This document shows, one piece after another, positions 16,522 to 25,687 of a stretch of DNA of 53,198 bases. The stretch comes from Woeseiaceae bacterium (lineage in GTDB: Bacteria > Pseudomonadota > Gammaproteobacteria > Steroidobacterales > Woeseiaceae), in NCBI GenBank assembly GCA_013042375.1, contig JABDQH010000006.1, positions 1 to 53,198 of the forward strand. Reading direction: 5' to 3'. The notes beneath the pieces were generated by a model. That model made no database searches. It saw nothing but the letters and a program-made list of their open reading frames with translations, and was not told the origin of the DNA. Positions within the stretch are counted from its first letter, which is position 1. The number at the start of each line of letters is the position of its first letter. The translations under genes and the position numbers were made by a program.

Positions 16522-18114
16522 ATGAGGGCGATTCGTTCCATCGCGGTTCTGCTCGGCCTGTCGCTGCTAATCAGCTGTAGCGGTGGTGCGGATCGGGCAG
16601 CGGAAAACACGCTTCACCGCGGCCTGCAGGTCGGCCCCGAAACGCTCGACCCGCATCGCTCGCGCAGCACCGAGGCCGGCGAGATCCTGCGCGACCTCGG
16701 CGAAGGCCTGGTCGGCTACTCGCCTGCCGCGGAGCTCGTGCCCGCGGCGGCCGAGCGGTGGGACGTATCCGAGGACGGGCTGATCTGGACCTTTCACCTG
16801 CGCGATGGACTGCGCTGGTCGAACGGCGATGCGTTGCCGGCGGGGCATTTCGTCGCCGGCATGCGGCGTCTCGTCGACCCGGCCACGGCGGCGTTTTACG
16901 CTGACAAACTCATCGACGTCGAGAACGCGGCGGCCATCGTCGCCGGCGAGCTGTCGCCCGAGGAGCTCGGCGTCGAGGCGCCCGACGACCGGACGCTCGT
17001 GGTGCGCCTCGAGCGACCGATACCGTACCTCCTGAAGCTCCTGACACACGCGAGCACGTTTCCCGTGCACCCGCCGTCGCTGGCCGAGCACGGCGACAGC
17101 TTCGCAAGGCCCGGCAGGTTCGTCAGCAACGGCGCCTACCGCCTCGTCGACTGGGTGCCAGCGGCCCTGATCTCGCTCGAGCGCAACGAGTATTACTGGG
17201 ATAACGATACGACCGCGATCGACGCGGTCAACTATCACGTGCTCGTCATGAGCAATGCGGAGCTGAGCCGTTATCGCGCGGGCGACCTGCACATCACGGC
17301 GAGTGTGCCGCCCGACGCGTTCCAGATGGTGCGCGAGGAGTACGGCGATCAGCTACACGTCGCGCCGCGACTCGGCGTCTACTTTTACGGGTTCAACCTC
17401 GCCAGGCCGCCGTTCGCGGACAGCCTGGCATTGCGCGAAGCACTGTCGATGGCCGTCGACCGCGAGCAGCTCGTCGCAAGTGTCACGGGCCGCGGGGAGC
17501 AGCCGGCCTGGAGCTGGGTGCCGCCGGGCGTCGACAACTACACGCCGCCGCGGCTCGGCTTCGCCGCGCTGAGCAAGGACGAGCGCGAGAGGCTCGCGCG
17601 CCTGCGTTACAAGGAAGCGGGTTACGGCCCGGACAAGCCGCTGCAAATAGAGCTGCGCTACAACACGGGCGACCAGCACAAGAAGATCGCAGTTGCCGTG
17701 CAGTCCATGTGGCGTGACGTACTCGGCGTCGAGGCGACGCTGGTCAACGAGGAGTTCGGCGTGCTGTTGTCGAACATACGCGCCGCCGAAATTACGCAGG
17801 TCTTTCGCTCCGGCTGGACCGGCGACTACAACGATGCGCACACGTTCCTGGATGTCATGATGGGCGGTAATGCGTCCAACCTCACAGGCTATGCCAGCGA
17901 GGAGTACGATCAACTGATGCGGCGTGCCGCGGCGCAGGTCGACCCGGATCGCCGGCGGCTGTACATGGAGGAGGCCGAGCGCGTGATGCTGTCGGACCAT
18001 CCCCTGATACCGCTGTACGTGTACGTCAACAAGCACCTGATACGTCCCGAGGTGGTCGGCTGGGAAGACAACGTCCTGGATTATCATTACTCTCGTCACC
18101 TGAGCCTCGAATAG
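16522..18114 (+). CDS. Oligopeptide ABC transporter substrate-binding lipoprotein (OppA-like)
   Basis: 530 residues. The lipoprotein signal (MRAIRSIAVLLGLSLLISC) ends in a LISC lipobox. It then has the SBP_bac_5 fold: GLQVGPETLDPHRSRST, WTFHLRDGLRWSNGD, FVSNGAYRLVDW and YFYGFNLARPPFAD. Such proteins capture peptides in the periplasm for the permease. It begins 25 bases after mnmG stops and leads the four-gene set binding protein-permease-permease-ATPase. Ligand preference cannot be read from the sequence, but OppA rather than DppA is suggested by length and the DPHRS start. Confidence 0.92.
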   Translation: MRAIRSIAVLLGLSLLISCSGGADRAAENTLHRGLQVGPETLDPHRSRSTEAGEILRDLGEGLVGYSPAAELVPAAAERWDVSEDGLIWTFHLRDGLRWSNGDALPAGHFVAGMRRLVDPATAAFYADKLIDVENAAAIVAGELSPEELGVEAPDDRTLVVRLERPIPYLLKLLTHASTFPVHPPSLAEHGDSFARPGRFVSNGAYRLVDWVPAALISLERNEYYWDNDTTAIDAVNYHVLVMSNAELSRYRAGDLHITASVPPDAFQMVREEYGDQLHVAPRLGVYFYGFNLARPPFADSLALREALSMAVDREQLVASVTGRGEQPAWSWVPPGVDNYTPPRLGFAALSKDERERLARLRYKEAGYGPDKPLQIELRYNTGDQHKKIAVAVQSMWRDVLGVEATLVNEEFGVLLSNIRAAEITQVFRSGWTGDYNDAHTFLDVMMGGNASNLTGYASEEYDQLMRRAAAQVDPDRRRLYMEEAERVMLSDHPLIPLYVYVNKHLIRPEVVGWEDNVLDYHYSRHLSLE

Positions 18115-18135
18115 CGGCGCCCGACGGGACGCAAG

Positions 18136-19059
18136 ATGCTGCGATACACGTTGTTTCGCATCCTGGGGGCGATACCGACCCTGCTGTTGGTGATAGCCCT
18201 CGCATTCATGATGGTCCGCGCCGCGCCGGGCGGCCCGTTCGATGCGGAGTACATCCCGTCCACCGAAGTCGAAAAGAACCTCCGCGATGCCTACGGCCTC
18301 GATGACCCGCTGCCGCAGCAATTCCTGACCTATCTGTCGGGACTGCTGCGCGGCGATCTCGGGCCGTCGATACGTCAAACCGGCTACTCGGTGGCGGAAC
18401 TCATCGGCGAGGCGCTCCCGTACTCCTTCCTGCTCGGCGCGACCGCAATGTTGCTCGCGCTGCTGCTGGGCGTCGGCGCCGGCACGGTCGCCGCGCTGCG
18501 GCAGGGCTCGCTGCTCGATCGCACGATCACGGGCCTGTCGCTGACGGGCATTTCGATTCCGGTGTTCGTCGTGGCGCCGGTTCTCGTATTGCTGTTCGCA
18601 GTCAAGTTGCAGTGGCTGCCGGCCGGCTGGGGCAGCGCCCGCGGCGCTGCTACTTGGGTCCTGCCCGTCGTCACGCTGGCGTTGCCACAGCTGGCGTACG
18701 TCGCGCGGCTCATGCGTGCAAGCATGATCGATGTGCTGTCGAGCGACTTCGTGCGAACGGCGCGAGCGCAGGGTCTCGGCACGGCTACCATCGTGCGCGT
18801 GCATGCGCTCAAGCCGGCAATGCTGCCCGTGATCTCCTACCTGGGTCCGGCCGTCGCCGGGATCCTGACCGGCTCGGTCGTCGTCGAGGAGGTCTTCGGC
18901 ATACCGGGCCTGGGCGAGATGTTCGTGCGCGCCGCGCTCAATCGCGATTACACGCTGGTTCTCGGCGTCGTCGTGTTCTATGCATCGTTGATTGTCGCGT
19001 TGAATCTCGTCGTCGACATCCTGTACGGCGTGATCGACCCGCGGGTGCGCTATCGATGA
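18136..19059 (+). CDS. Oligopeptide ABC transporter permease, OppB-like
   Basis: 307 residues with six predicted membrane segments, starting MLRYTLFRILGAIPTLLLV. The BPD_transp_1 region carries the coupling motif around FVRTARAQGLGTATIVRVHA (EAA loop) and ends VDILYGVIDPRVRYR, the standard OppB/DppB C-terminus. It forms half of the transmembrane channel. It starts 21 bases after the binding-protein gene and overlaps the next permease as ATGA. Confidence 0.94.
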   Translation: MLRYTLFRILGAIPTLLLVIALAFMMVRAAPGGPFDAEYIPSTEVEKNLRDAYGLDDPLPQQFLTYLSGLLRGDLGPSIRQTGYSVAELIGEALPYSFLLGATAMLLALLLGVGAGTVAALRQGSLLDRTITGLSLTGISIPVFVVAPVLVLLFAVKLQWLPAGWGSARGAATWVLPVVTLALPQLAYVARLMRASMIDVLSSDFVRTARAQGLGTATIVRVHALKPAMLPVISYLGPAVAGILTGSVVVEEVFGIPGLGEMFVRAALNRDYTLVLGVVVFYASLIVALNLVVDILYGVIDPRVRYR

Positions 19060-19865
19060 GCCGTGCGGTCAAAATTCCGCTGGCGTTTCTCGCAGCCGTC
19101 GCCGCGATGGCCGTGATCGGCCCGTTCTTAAGCCCGCACGAGTACATGACGACGAATTTCGATCACCTGTTGGCGGCGCCCGGCTCCGGTAGCGCGCACG
19201 TTTTCGGCACCGACGATCTCGGCCGCGACCTGTTCGTGCGTACCATGATGGGTATTCGCATCACGCTCACGGTCGCCATTGTTGCGAGCCTGGTCAGCCT
19301 CGTGATCGGCGTCGCTTACGGCGCGATAGCCGGCTTCGCGGGCGGACGGGTCGATGCCGTCATGATGCGTTTCGTCGACACGCTGTATGCGCTGCCGTTC
19401 ATCTTCTTCGTCATTCTGCTCATGGTCGCGTTCGAGCGAAACTTCCTGCTCATCTTCGTCGCGATCGGCGCCGTCAACTGGCTCGACATGGCGCGTATCG
19501 TTCGAGGACAGACGCTCAGCCTGCGCGAGCGCGAGTTCGTCGCGGCAGCGCGACTCACGGGCGTCAGCTCGTGGCGCATCATCACGCGCCACATCGCGCC
19601 CAACCTGCTCGGCATCGTCATCGTATACGTCACGCTCGCGATTCCGCAGGCGATTCTCGTCGAGTCCTTCCTGAGCTTCCTCGGACTCGGCGTTCAGGAA
19701 CCGCAGACCTCGCTCGGCGCGCTCGTCAACGCCGGCGTCGGCCACATGGAAACGGCAGCGTGGACGCTTCTTATTCCAGCCGGCGTGCTGGCGCTGATCC
19801 TGCTGTGCTTCAACTTTCTCGGCGACGGCCTGCGTGACCAATTCGACGCCAGGAAAGCGAGGTGA
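19056..19865 (+). CDS. Oligopeptide ABC transporter permease, OppC-like
   Basis: 269 residues from ATG 19056 (SRAVKIPLAFLAAVAAMAVI). The family elements are HVFGTDDLGRDLFVRTMMG, the coupling loop FVAAARLTGVSSWRIITRHI and FNFLGDGLRDQFDARK at the end. It is the second half of the importer channel. The frame stays open upstream to 18612 inside the OppB gene, but the ATGA overlap and the family start fix 19056. Its stop overlaps the ATPase start as GTGA. Confidence 0.94.
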   Translation: MSRAVKIPLAFLAAVAAMAVIGPFLSPHEYMTTNFDHLLAAPGSGSAHVFGTDDLGRDLFVRTMMGIRITLTVAIVASLVSLVIGVAYGAIAGFAGGRVDAVMMRFVDTLYALPFIFFVILLMVAFERNFLLIFVAIGAVNWLDMARIVRGQTLSLREREFVAAARLTGVSSWRIITRHIAPNLLGIVIVYVTLAIPQAILVESFLSFLGLGVQEPQTSLGALVNAGVGHMETAAWTLLIPAGVLALILLCFNFLGDGLRDQFDARKAR

Positions 19866-21583
19866 GTTTACTCACCATTCGTGGGCTGACGATTCGGTAT
19901 GAAGGCGAGGCGGTCGTCGACGGCGTCGACCTGGCTGTCGAACGCGGCGCATCGGTCGGCCTTGTCGGCGAATCCGGTTCGGGCAAGTCGCAATGCGCCC
20001 TTGCCGTACTCGGCCTCCTGCCGGCCCGCGCGACCTTAAGCGGCAGCATCGAGTTCGACGGTCGTGAGCTCATCGGGGCAGGGCAAGAGGTGCTCGACGA
20101 CGTGCGCGCGCGCCGTATCGGCATCGTCTTCCAGGACCCGATGCTGGCGCTCAACCCCTATCTTCGTATCGGTGCGCAGCTTAAGCAGATCCTGCGCAGC
20201 CACGGGCTGGCGGACCGGCGCGAGGCGGACGCGCGCGTTATCGAGATGCTGGCGCGTGTCGGCCTGCCGGACCCGGAGCGGCAGTTCGCGGCCTGGCCGC
20301 ACGAGCTGTCGGGCGGCATGCGGCAGCGCGCGATGATCGCGTCGGCGCTGATCGCGCAACCCGACTTGCTGATCGCCGACGAACCGACGACCGCGCTCGA
20401 CGTCACGGTCCAGGCACAGGTGCTCGACCTGCTGGAGCGCGTACGCGAAGACACGGCGCTACTGCTCATCACGCACGATCTCGGCGTGGTCGCCGGCCAT
20501 TGCGAGCGTATGACGGTGCTGGAGAAAGGGCGTGTCGTCGACTCGGGTTCGACGACGTCGCTGTTCCGGTCGCCGGGCCATCGGCATACGCGCGACCTGA
20601 TCGCCGCCGCGCCGCGCGTCGATCGCGGCGAACCCCCGGCACCCGTGACGACCGGCACGGTCCTGAGCGTCGGCAATGCCGCCGTGGAGTTCGGCGACCT
20701 GCGCGCCGTCGACGACGTTAGCTTCGCCGTCGGCACAGGGGAGACGGTCGCGATCGTCGGGGAGTCCGGTTCCGGCAAGTCGAGCCTCGCCCGCGCGGTC
20801 CTCGGATTGTTGCCGCTGGCGACGGGCCGGGTCGTGTACGCCGGTGACGCGCTCGCCAGCGTTGTCGAGAAGCGCGCCCTGGCCGTACGGCGCGACCTGC
20901 AGCTCGTGTTCCAGGACCCGATCAGCGCACTCGACCCGCAGATGCGCGTGCAGAGAATCGTCGCGGAGCCGCTCGTCGTGCACGAGCCGCGGCTCGACGA
21001 GAAGCGAAGGAGGGAGCGCGTCATCGCGGTACTGGAGCAGGTCGGGCTCGGCGAGAGATTCCTGCGCCGCTATCCGCACCAGCTATCGGGCGGCGAGGCG
21101 CAGCGCGTCTGCATCGCGCGGGCGCTGGTTCTCGAGCCGAAAGTGCTTATCTGTGACGAAGCCGTTGCCGCGCTCGACGGGTCCGTGCGCCGACAGGTGC
21201 TCGGTTTGCTGCGCGAGGTGCAGCGCGAGACCGGGCTGTCGATCATTTTCATATCGCACGACCTCGCAGTCGTGCGCTCGATCAGCCATCGCGCGCTCGT
21301 GATGTATTCGGGCAGGCTCGTCGAGCTGGCGCAGAGCGGCGCGCTGTTCGAGGCGCCGCGCCATCCGTATACGCAGGCACTGATCGCGGCCGTGCCGGTG
21401 CCGGACCCGGTGTTGGCGCCGCGGCCGGCTCCGCTTCCCGGCGAAGCGCCGTCGCTCGTCAGCCCGCCGCCGGGCTGTGCATTCCATCCGCGCTGTCCGC
21501 TTGCAGAAGCCGTTTGCCGCGCCAAGGCGCCGGCGCTGAGGACGGTCGGTGGCACGCAGGTCGCGTGTCACCTCGCAGAATAG
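19862..21583 (+). CDS. Fused dual-domain oligopeptide ABC ATPase (OppD-OppF fusion)
   Basis: 573 residues holding two complete nucleotide-binding domains. Domain 1 (~1-255) has Walker A GESGSGKS, signature LSGGMRQRA and Walker B LIADEPTTALD. Domain 2 (~270-573) has GESGSGKS, LSGGEAQRV and LICDEAVAALDG, and ends with the oligopeptide-specific region GCAFHPRCPLAEAVCR. Separate OppD and OppF are the norm in E. coli; fusions such as YejF or GsiA are known. GTG start at 19862 overlaps the OppC stop. In domain 2 the usual DEPxSALD is DEAVAALD. The stop codon TAG is the first three bases of a REP palindrome. Confidence 0.93.
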   Translation: MSLLTIRGLTIRYEGEAVVDGVDLAVERGASVGLVGESGSGKSQCALAVLGLLPARATLSGSIEFDGRELIGAGQEVLDDVRARRIGIVFQDPMLALNPYLRIGAQLKQILRSHGLADRREADARVIEMLARVGLPDPERQFAAWPHELSGGMRQRAMIASALIAQPDLLIADEPTTALDVTVQAQVLDLLERVREDTALLLITHDLGVVAGHCERMTVLEKGRVVDSGSTTSLFRSPGHRHTRDLIAAAPRVDRGEPPAPVTTGTVLSVGNAAVEFGDLRAVDDVSFAVGTGETVAIVGESGSGKSSLARAVLGLLPLATGRVVYAGDALASVVEKRALAVRRDLQLVFQDPISALDPQMRVQRIVAEPLVVHEPRLDEKRRRERVIAVLEQVGLGERFLRRYPHQLSGGEAQRVCIARALVLEPKVLICDEAVAALDGSVRRQVLGLLREVQRETGLSIIFISHDLAVVRSISHRALVMYSGRLVELAQSGALFEAPRHPYTQALIAAVPVPDPVLAPRPAPLPGEAPSLVSPPPGCAFHPRCPLAEAVCRAKAPALRTVGGTQVACHLAE

Positions 21584-21645
21584 GGTGCCAGTCACCTTAT
21601 TCCGGTTCTAAGGTGCGCAGAAATGGGGTGACTGGCACCTTATTT
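21581..21645. repeat. Solo REPIN (two inverted REPs), RAYT-type
   Basis: GGTGCCAGTCACC (21584-21596) and its exact reverse complement GGTGACTGGCACC (21627-21639) enclose ~30 bases containing TTCTAAGGTGCGCAG. Each arm is itself a short hairpin (GGTG...CACC). The same 13-mers flank the transposase at 37.3-38.1 kb. The inner sequence also resembles that element's ends (TCTAAGG, GCAG, GAAAT before GGTG), so this is probably a non-autonomous derivative. The left arm begins at the stop codon of the ABC ATPase and the right arm ends 17 bases from the stop of the convergent DUF945 gene. Confidence 0.9.
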
Positions 21646-21656
21646 GCGGGGGGCGG

Positions 21657-22973
21657 TTAGAACATGGCGGGAATCGGGATCGGGGCGCCGTTAATCGTTA
21701 GCAGGCCCTTCTTCATCTCGGCCTTCATGTCGTAGGCGTCCCCGTCGCGGACGATGTAGCCGGCCGCGATGGCGACCTGCAGCTGCTGGTTGTCGGCGGC
21801 AAACGCGTCCATGAGCTCCACCGGAATCGACACGTCGATCTGCGCCTCGGTGTTGGTGAGCAGCGAGGTCCAGGCAAAGGTATCGGGATCTTCCTCGCTG
21901 AAGGAAAATGCCATCTGCGATTCGATTGTGCCCTGCGGCAGCGTCACGTTGAGCTTCTCGAAATCGAACTCGAAGCCGTCGGCGAACAGCGCCATCAGGT
22001 CGTCCTGGACCGTGGCGTACAGCCCCATCGGGTTGGTGCCGCCAGCCGCATCCTCGAGCTTGGCGGTCAACGAGCTCACGGTTGCGGCATCGAGGCCGGC
22101 CATGCTCATTTCCATTTCGTAAGCAACGCTGCCGACGCCGGGAAGCCCGTCCATGGCGACGTTGACCCGGCCCTCGCCGCCGATGTCGTCGCCGTCGAGC
22201 TCCGACGACCCGGAGGCCGTCACTTTGGACACGCGTATGGTCTCGTTCCGCCCCTCGCTGAGCGTCAGGCCGTTGAGCTCGAACTCGATGTCGCCGACCA
22301 CGACGCCGTCGAACCGGGTAGGCGACTGGGCACCCGAGAAGCTCGCGCTCTCGAGCGACGACGTGCTGGCGCCGGCGGTGATCTTCAGGGTACCGATATC
22401 GCCGTCGAACTCGACGTCGCCGCTGCCGGGATCGGTCGTGACGTCGATGTTCGTGTCCGACCACGTGGCGTCCATGCCGTCCTGCGCGTGCGAGCCCGCC
22501 TCGAGCACGTAGCTCGACTGCAGCGCGCCGCCGAGGCCGATCTTGCTGTAAATGGTGCCGGGGACGTCCACGGGTTCCTCGCCCGGGATCTCGATCCGCA
22601 GCGTCGACACGGCGCTGCCGAGGCCCGGCGCCAGCGATCCCCCTTCGCGCCCGACCGACGTGACCGGGATCAGGCCGTGGTCGATACGCGTACTGACGAC
22701 GAGCACGGGCAGGCCACCCGCGTTGACGTCGCTACCCGCGGTGCGCAGCGCGTTCATGAGCTGGCCGTCCGATATCTCGATGCGGTGGCGGCCTTCGGAT
22801 GAGAACCAGCCGCGCTCGAACTTCTCGGACGAGACCTTGAGTTCGCCGCTTTCGCTGGCGGCCCAGTTGAGGTTCTCGTCCATCGACTTCTCGGCCAGCC
22901 GGCCGACGATCGCGGGCGAGACCAGGATGAGCGCAGCGAGCACGACGAGTACGACGATGACACCTTTTTTCAC
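21657..22973 (-). CDS. DUF945 (YdgA-like) family protein
   Basis: 438 residues, GTG start preceded by AGGTG. A single N-terminal membrane anchor or uncleaved signal (KKGVIVVLVVLAALILVSPA) is followed by GRLAEKSMDENLNWA and FERGWFSSEGRHRIEI, the typical opening of DUF945/YdgA proteins. The remainder is a long beta-rich periplasmic region with many acidic residues, ending GLLTINGAPIPIPAMF. Function of the family is not known to me beyond envelope location. It converges on the Opp operon across the REPIN and is divergent from the cytochrome gene. Confidence 0.85.
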   Translation of the reverse strand: MKKGVIVVLVVLAALILVSPAIVGRLAEKSMDENLNWAASESGELKVSSEKFERGWFSSEGRHRIEISDGQLMNALRTAGSDVNAGGLPVLVVSTRIDHGLIPVTSVGREGGSLAPGLGSAVSTLRIEIPGEEPVDVPGTIYSKIGLGGALQSSYVLEAGSHAQDGMDATWSDTNIDVTTDPGSGDVEFDGDIGTLKITAGASTSSLESASFSGAQSPTRFDGVVVGDIEFELNGLTLSEGRNETIRVSKVTASGSSELDGDDIGGEGRVNVAMDGLPGVGSVAYEMEMSMAGLDAATVSSLTAKLEDAAGGTNPMGLYATVQDDLMALFADGFEFDFEKLNVTLPQGTIESQMAFSFSEEDPDTFAWTSLLTNTEAQIDVSIPVELMDAFAADNQQLQVAIAAGYIVRDGDAYDMKAEMKKGLLTINGAPIPIPAMF

Positions 22974-23147
22974 GGGACACCTGTTCCGATGAGACCTTCA
23001 AGAGGCGCGATGCTAGCATGCTCGCGTAGCGATACCGGAGCCGGGGCCTAGAAATCGGCGGCCAGTGTCACTACCATAGCGGCGTCACACAACGCCGGGG
23101 CTGGCGCCCCGCCATTGAAAGTCTCGAAAAACCAAGTGATTGCGAAC

Positions 23148-23750
23148 ATGAAGATCGTTGCTGGTGCCACGACACTGATTCTTGCCGTTGCGTTGTTCAC
23201 GCAACCGGCATTCGCCGAGGGCGATGCCGATGCGGGCCGCGAACTCGGCTACACGTGCCTCGGGTGCCACGGCATCGAAGGCTACCGCAACGCCTACCCC
23301 TCCTACCGCGTGCCGAAGCTCGGCGGCCAGAAGGCGGGTTACCTCGAGCTCGCCCTGCGCGGCTACCGTGACGGCACGCGCAAGCACCCGACGATGCAGG
23401 CACAGGCCACCAGCCTCAGCGACCAGGAAATCGCCGACGTGTCGGCGTATCTCGCGAGCCTCGGCGCCGAGACGGTCGCGGCCGGCGGAACCCAGGGCGC
23501 CGAATTCGACAAGGCGCTTGCCTGCACGGCCTGTCACGGCCCGAACGGCATCAGCATCAATGCCGCGTGGCCCACGCTGGCGGGTCAGCACGAGGACTAC
23601 ATCTACAACTCGATCAGGCAGTACAAGGAGGGCAAGCGCACGGACCCGGTGATGGGCGCACAGGCCCAGCTGATCGCCGACGAAGATATCGCCCTGCTGG
23701 CGAAGTACTTCGCCAGCCTCGAAGGGCTGGAGACGACCCGGCCTGAATAA
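23148..23750 (+). CDS. Dihaem cytochrome c, c4-like
   Basis: 200 residues from ATG 23148, with a signal peptide ending QPAFA-E. Two haem-binding motifs, CLGCH (37-41) and CTACH (126-130), each have a later methionine likely to be the sixth ligand (M83 in HPTMQAQ, M170 in DPVMGAQ). This two-domain plan with repeated KxPxM-like segments fits cytochrome c4, a periplasmic electron carrier to terminal oxidases. The frame extends to a TTG at 23115, but that would put 11 extra residues before the signal peptide. No strong ribosome site is seen. Its 3' end overlaps the next gene by 8 bases. Confidence 0.9.
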   Translation: MKIVAGATTLILAVALFTQPAFAEGDADAGRELGYTCLGCHGIEGYRNAYPSYRVPKLGGQKAGYLELALRGYRDGTRKHPTMQAQATSLSDQEIADVSAYLASLGAETVAAGGTQGAEFDKALACTACHGPNGISINAAWPTLAGQHEDYIYNSIRQYKEGKRTDPVMGAQAQLIADEDIALLAKYFASLEGLETTRPE

Positions 23751-24705
23751 GCGGGCCCGCACAACCGTCCTCAACGATGGCATCGTCGCCATCGACACCG
23801 AATACCTGCGCCCGTTACAGGACGCCAGTCACCTGATCATCGAAGACGGGCGCGGCGCATTCGTCGACACGGGCACGAACGACAGCGTACCGCTGCTGCT
23901 GGACGCACTCGGGCAGCAGGACCTCGACGTCAACGACGTCGATTACGTATTTCTGACGCACATCCACCTCGATCACGCCGGCGGCGCCGGCGAGCTCATG
24001 CGGCACGTGCCCAAAGCACGCTGTGTCGTGCATCCGCGCGGCGCGCCGCACATGATCGACCCCGAACGCCTCGTCGCAGGCACGATAGCGGTGTATGGGG
24101 CCGAGCGCACACGCGAGATGTATGGCGAAATCGTCCCGATCGACGCGGCGCGCGTCGTCGTGGCAAACGACGGAGACGTTTTCGAACTGCACGGCCGCAG
24201 CCTGCGCACGCTGCACACCGAGGGTCACGCGAGGCACCACTACGTCCTGCACGATGCGCAGTCGCGCGGCGTGTTCACGGGCGACAGCTTCGGCATCTCG
24301 TACCGGGAGCTGGACACGGCGCACGGTGAATTCATCTTTCCGACGACGACGCCGGCGAGCTTCGACCCGGACGAGGCCCACAAGTCTGTCGACCGCATCA
24401 TGGCCTGCGAACCGCGCCACCTCTACCTGACGCACTACAGCCGCGTCGAGGACCTCGAGCGGCTCGCAGCGGACATGCATGCGGGCATCGATGCATTCGT
24501 CGAGCTGGCCCTGGCACACAAGAACGACGCGGACCGTGCCGCGGCGATTCGCGTGGCCATGGAGGACCACCTGCTGACGCGGGTATTCGAACACGGTTTT
24601 GCCGGGGATCGCGAAGCGGCGCGCGCAGTCCTCGAAATCGATATCGTTCTGAACTCGCAAGGGCTCGTCGCGTGGCTCGAGCGGCTGGAGAAAAACGATG
24701 GATAA
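23743..24705 (+). CDS. Metallo-beta-lactamase fold hydrolase, probable CTG start
   Basis: 320 residues if begun at CTG 23743. Metal ligands: H73-x-H75-x-D77-H78 in THIHLDHAGG, H162 (TEGHARHH), D181 (TGDSFG) and H231 (THYS), a full two-metal set. The N-terminal GIVAIDTEY...HLIIEDG...FVDTGTN strands match family members. The first ATG in frame (23998) lies after the HxHxDH motif and would give a dead protein. Between the last in-frame stop (23671) and 23998 there is no ATG, GTG or TTG. CTG at 23743 has GGAG about 10 bases upstream and overlaps the cytochrome stop. Substrate unknown; class B glyoxalase/lactonase-like folds are all possible. Confidence 0.82.
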   Translation: MNKRARTTVLNDGIVAIDTEYLRPLQDASHLIIEDGRGAFVDTGTNDSVPLLLDALGQQDLDVNDVDYVFLTHIHLDHAGGAGELMRHVPKARCVVHPRGAPHMIDPERLVAGTIAVYGAERTREMYGEIVPIDAARVVVANDGDVFELHGRSLRTLHTEGHARHHYVLHDAQSRGVFTGDSFGISYRELDTAHGEFIFPTTTPASFDPDEAHKSVDRIMACEPRHLYLTHYSRVEDLERLAADMHAGIDAFVELALAHKNDADRAAAIRVAMEDHLLTRVFEHGFAGDREAARAVLEIDIVLNSQGLVAWLERLEKNDG

Positions 24706-25687
24706 GTTCCGGGCATTTCGCATCGACGAAAAAGACGGCGAGGTAGTCGCGGGTTTCGCGGAACTCACGCTCGACGACCTGACTGCGGGCAATGTCGTCG
24801 TGCGCGTCACGCACTCGACGATTAACTACAAGGATGCGCTGGCCGCGACGGGCAAGGGTCGAATCCTGCGTCGCTATCCGCTGAACGGCGGCATCGACCT
24901 CGCCGGCGTTGTCGTCAGCTCCGAGGATGCGGAGTTCCAGCCGGGCACAGAAGTGGTGATGAATGGCTGTGGCCTCAGCGAGACGGCCGACGGCGGTTAT
25001 TCGGAATACGCCCGTGTCGACAGCCAGGGTCTCGTGGCGCTGCCCGAGGGCATGAGCTGTGCCGAGGCGATGCAGATCGGCACGGCCGGTTATACCGCCG
25101 CCCTCAGCATTCATCGCATGGAGCAGAATGGCCAGGCGCCCGACCTCGGGCCCGTGGTCGTCACGGGCGCGTCGGGCGGCGTCGGCAGCATCGCGATCGA
25201 CATGCTTGCGGGGCGCGGCTACGAGGTCGTTGCCGTGACGGGCAAGGCGGCGCAAGCCGACTACCTCGAGGCGATCGGCGCGCGCCGTGTGCTGTTACGC
25301 GACGACATCGACTTCGGCAAACGCCCGCTCGAGAAGGCCGCATGGGCCGGCGCGATCGACAACCTCGGCGGGGACTACCTGGCGTGGTTGACGCGCACGA
25401 TGCGCTACGGGGGCAATATTGCGAGCATCGGCCTCGCGGCGAATCACGAGCTGCATACGACCGTGATGCCGTTTATCCTGCGCGCCGTCTGCCTGCTCGG
25501 CATCAATTCGGTCGACACGCCGCGCGAGCTGCGACGCGCCGTGTGGCGGCGCATCGGCGGCGACCTGCGGCCGCGCCACCTCGATAGAATAGGGCAGCGC
25601 ACGATGTCCTTCGACGAGCTGCCCACCGCCTTCGATGATTACATCGCCGGCAGCGTGACCGGCCGGACTGTCGTCGAGATCAGCTGA
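24698..25687 (+). CDS. Acryloyl-CoA reductase / MDR oxidoreductase, AcuI/YhdH-like
   Basis: 329 residues. The N-terminal GroES-like half has THSTINYKDALAATGKG and NGGIDLAGVV; the nucleotide-binding half has GASGGVGSIAIDMLAGRGYE (~152-171), then GAIDNLGGDYLAW and GINSVDTP near the C-terminus, all landmarks of the zinc-free AcuI/YhdH group that reduces acryloyl-CoA with NADPH. It overlaps the metallo-beta-lactamase gene by 8 bases, so the two are probably one transcript. Its last 8 bases overlap the convergent downstream gene. The exact substrate here is inferred from the family only. Confidence 0.9.
   Translation: MDKFRAFRIDEKDGEVVAGFAELTLDDLTAGNVVVRVTHSTINYKDALAATGKGRILRRYPLNGGIDLAGVVVSSEDAEFQPGTEVVMNGCGLSETADGGYSEYARVDSQGLVALPEGMSCAEAMQIGTAGYTAALSIHRMEQNGQAPDLGPVVVTGASGGVGSIAIDMLAGRGYEVVAVTGKAAQADYLEAIGARRVLLRDDIDFGKRPLEKAAWAGAIDNLGGDYLAWLTRTMRYGGNIASIGLAANHELHTTVMPFILRAVCLLGINSVDTPRELRRAVWRRIGGDLRPRHLDRIGQRTMSFDELPTAFDDYIAGSVTGRTVVEIS

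Noticed and set aside
23998..24705. Metallo-beta-lactamase gene starting at ATG 23998
   Set aside because: It would remove the essential HxHxDH motif, which is intact in the same frame just upstream.
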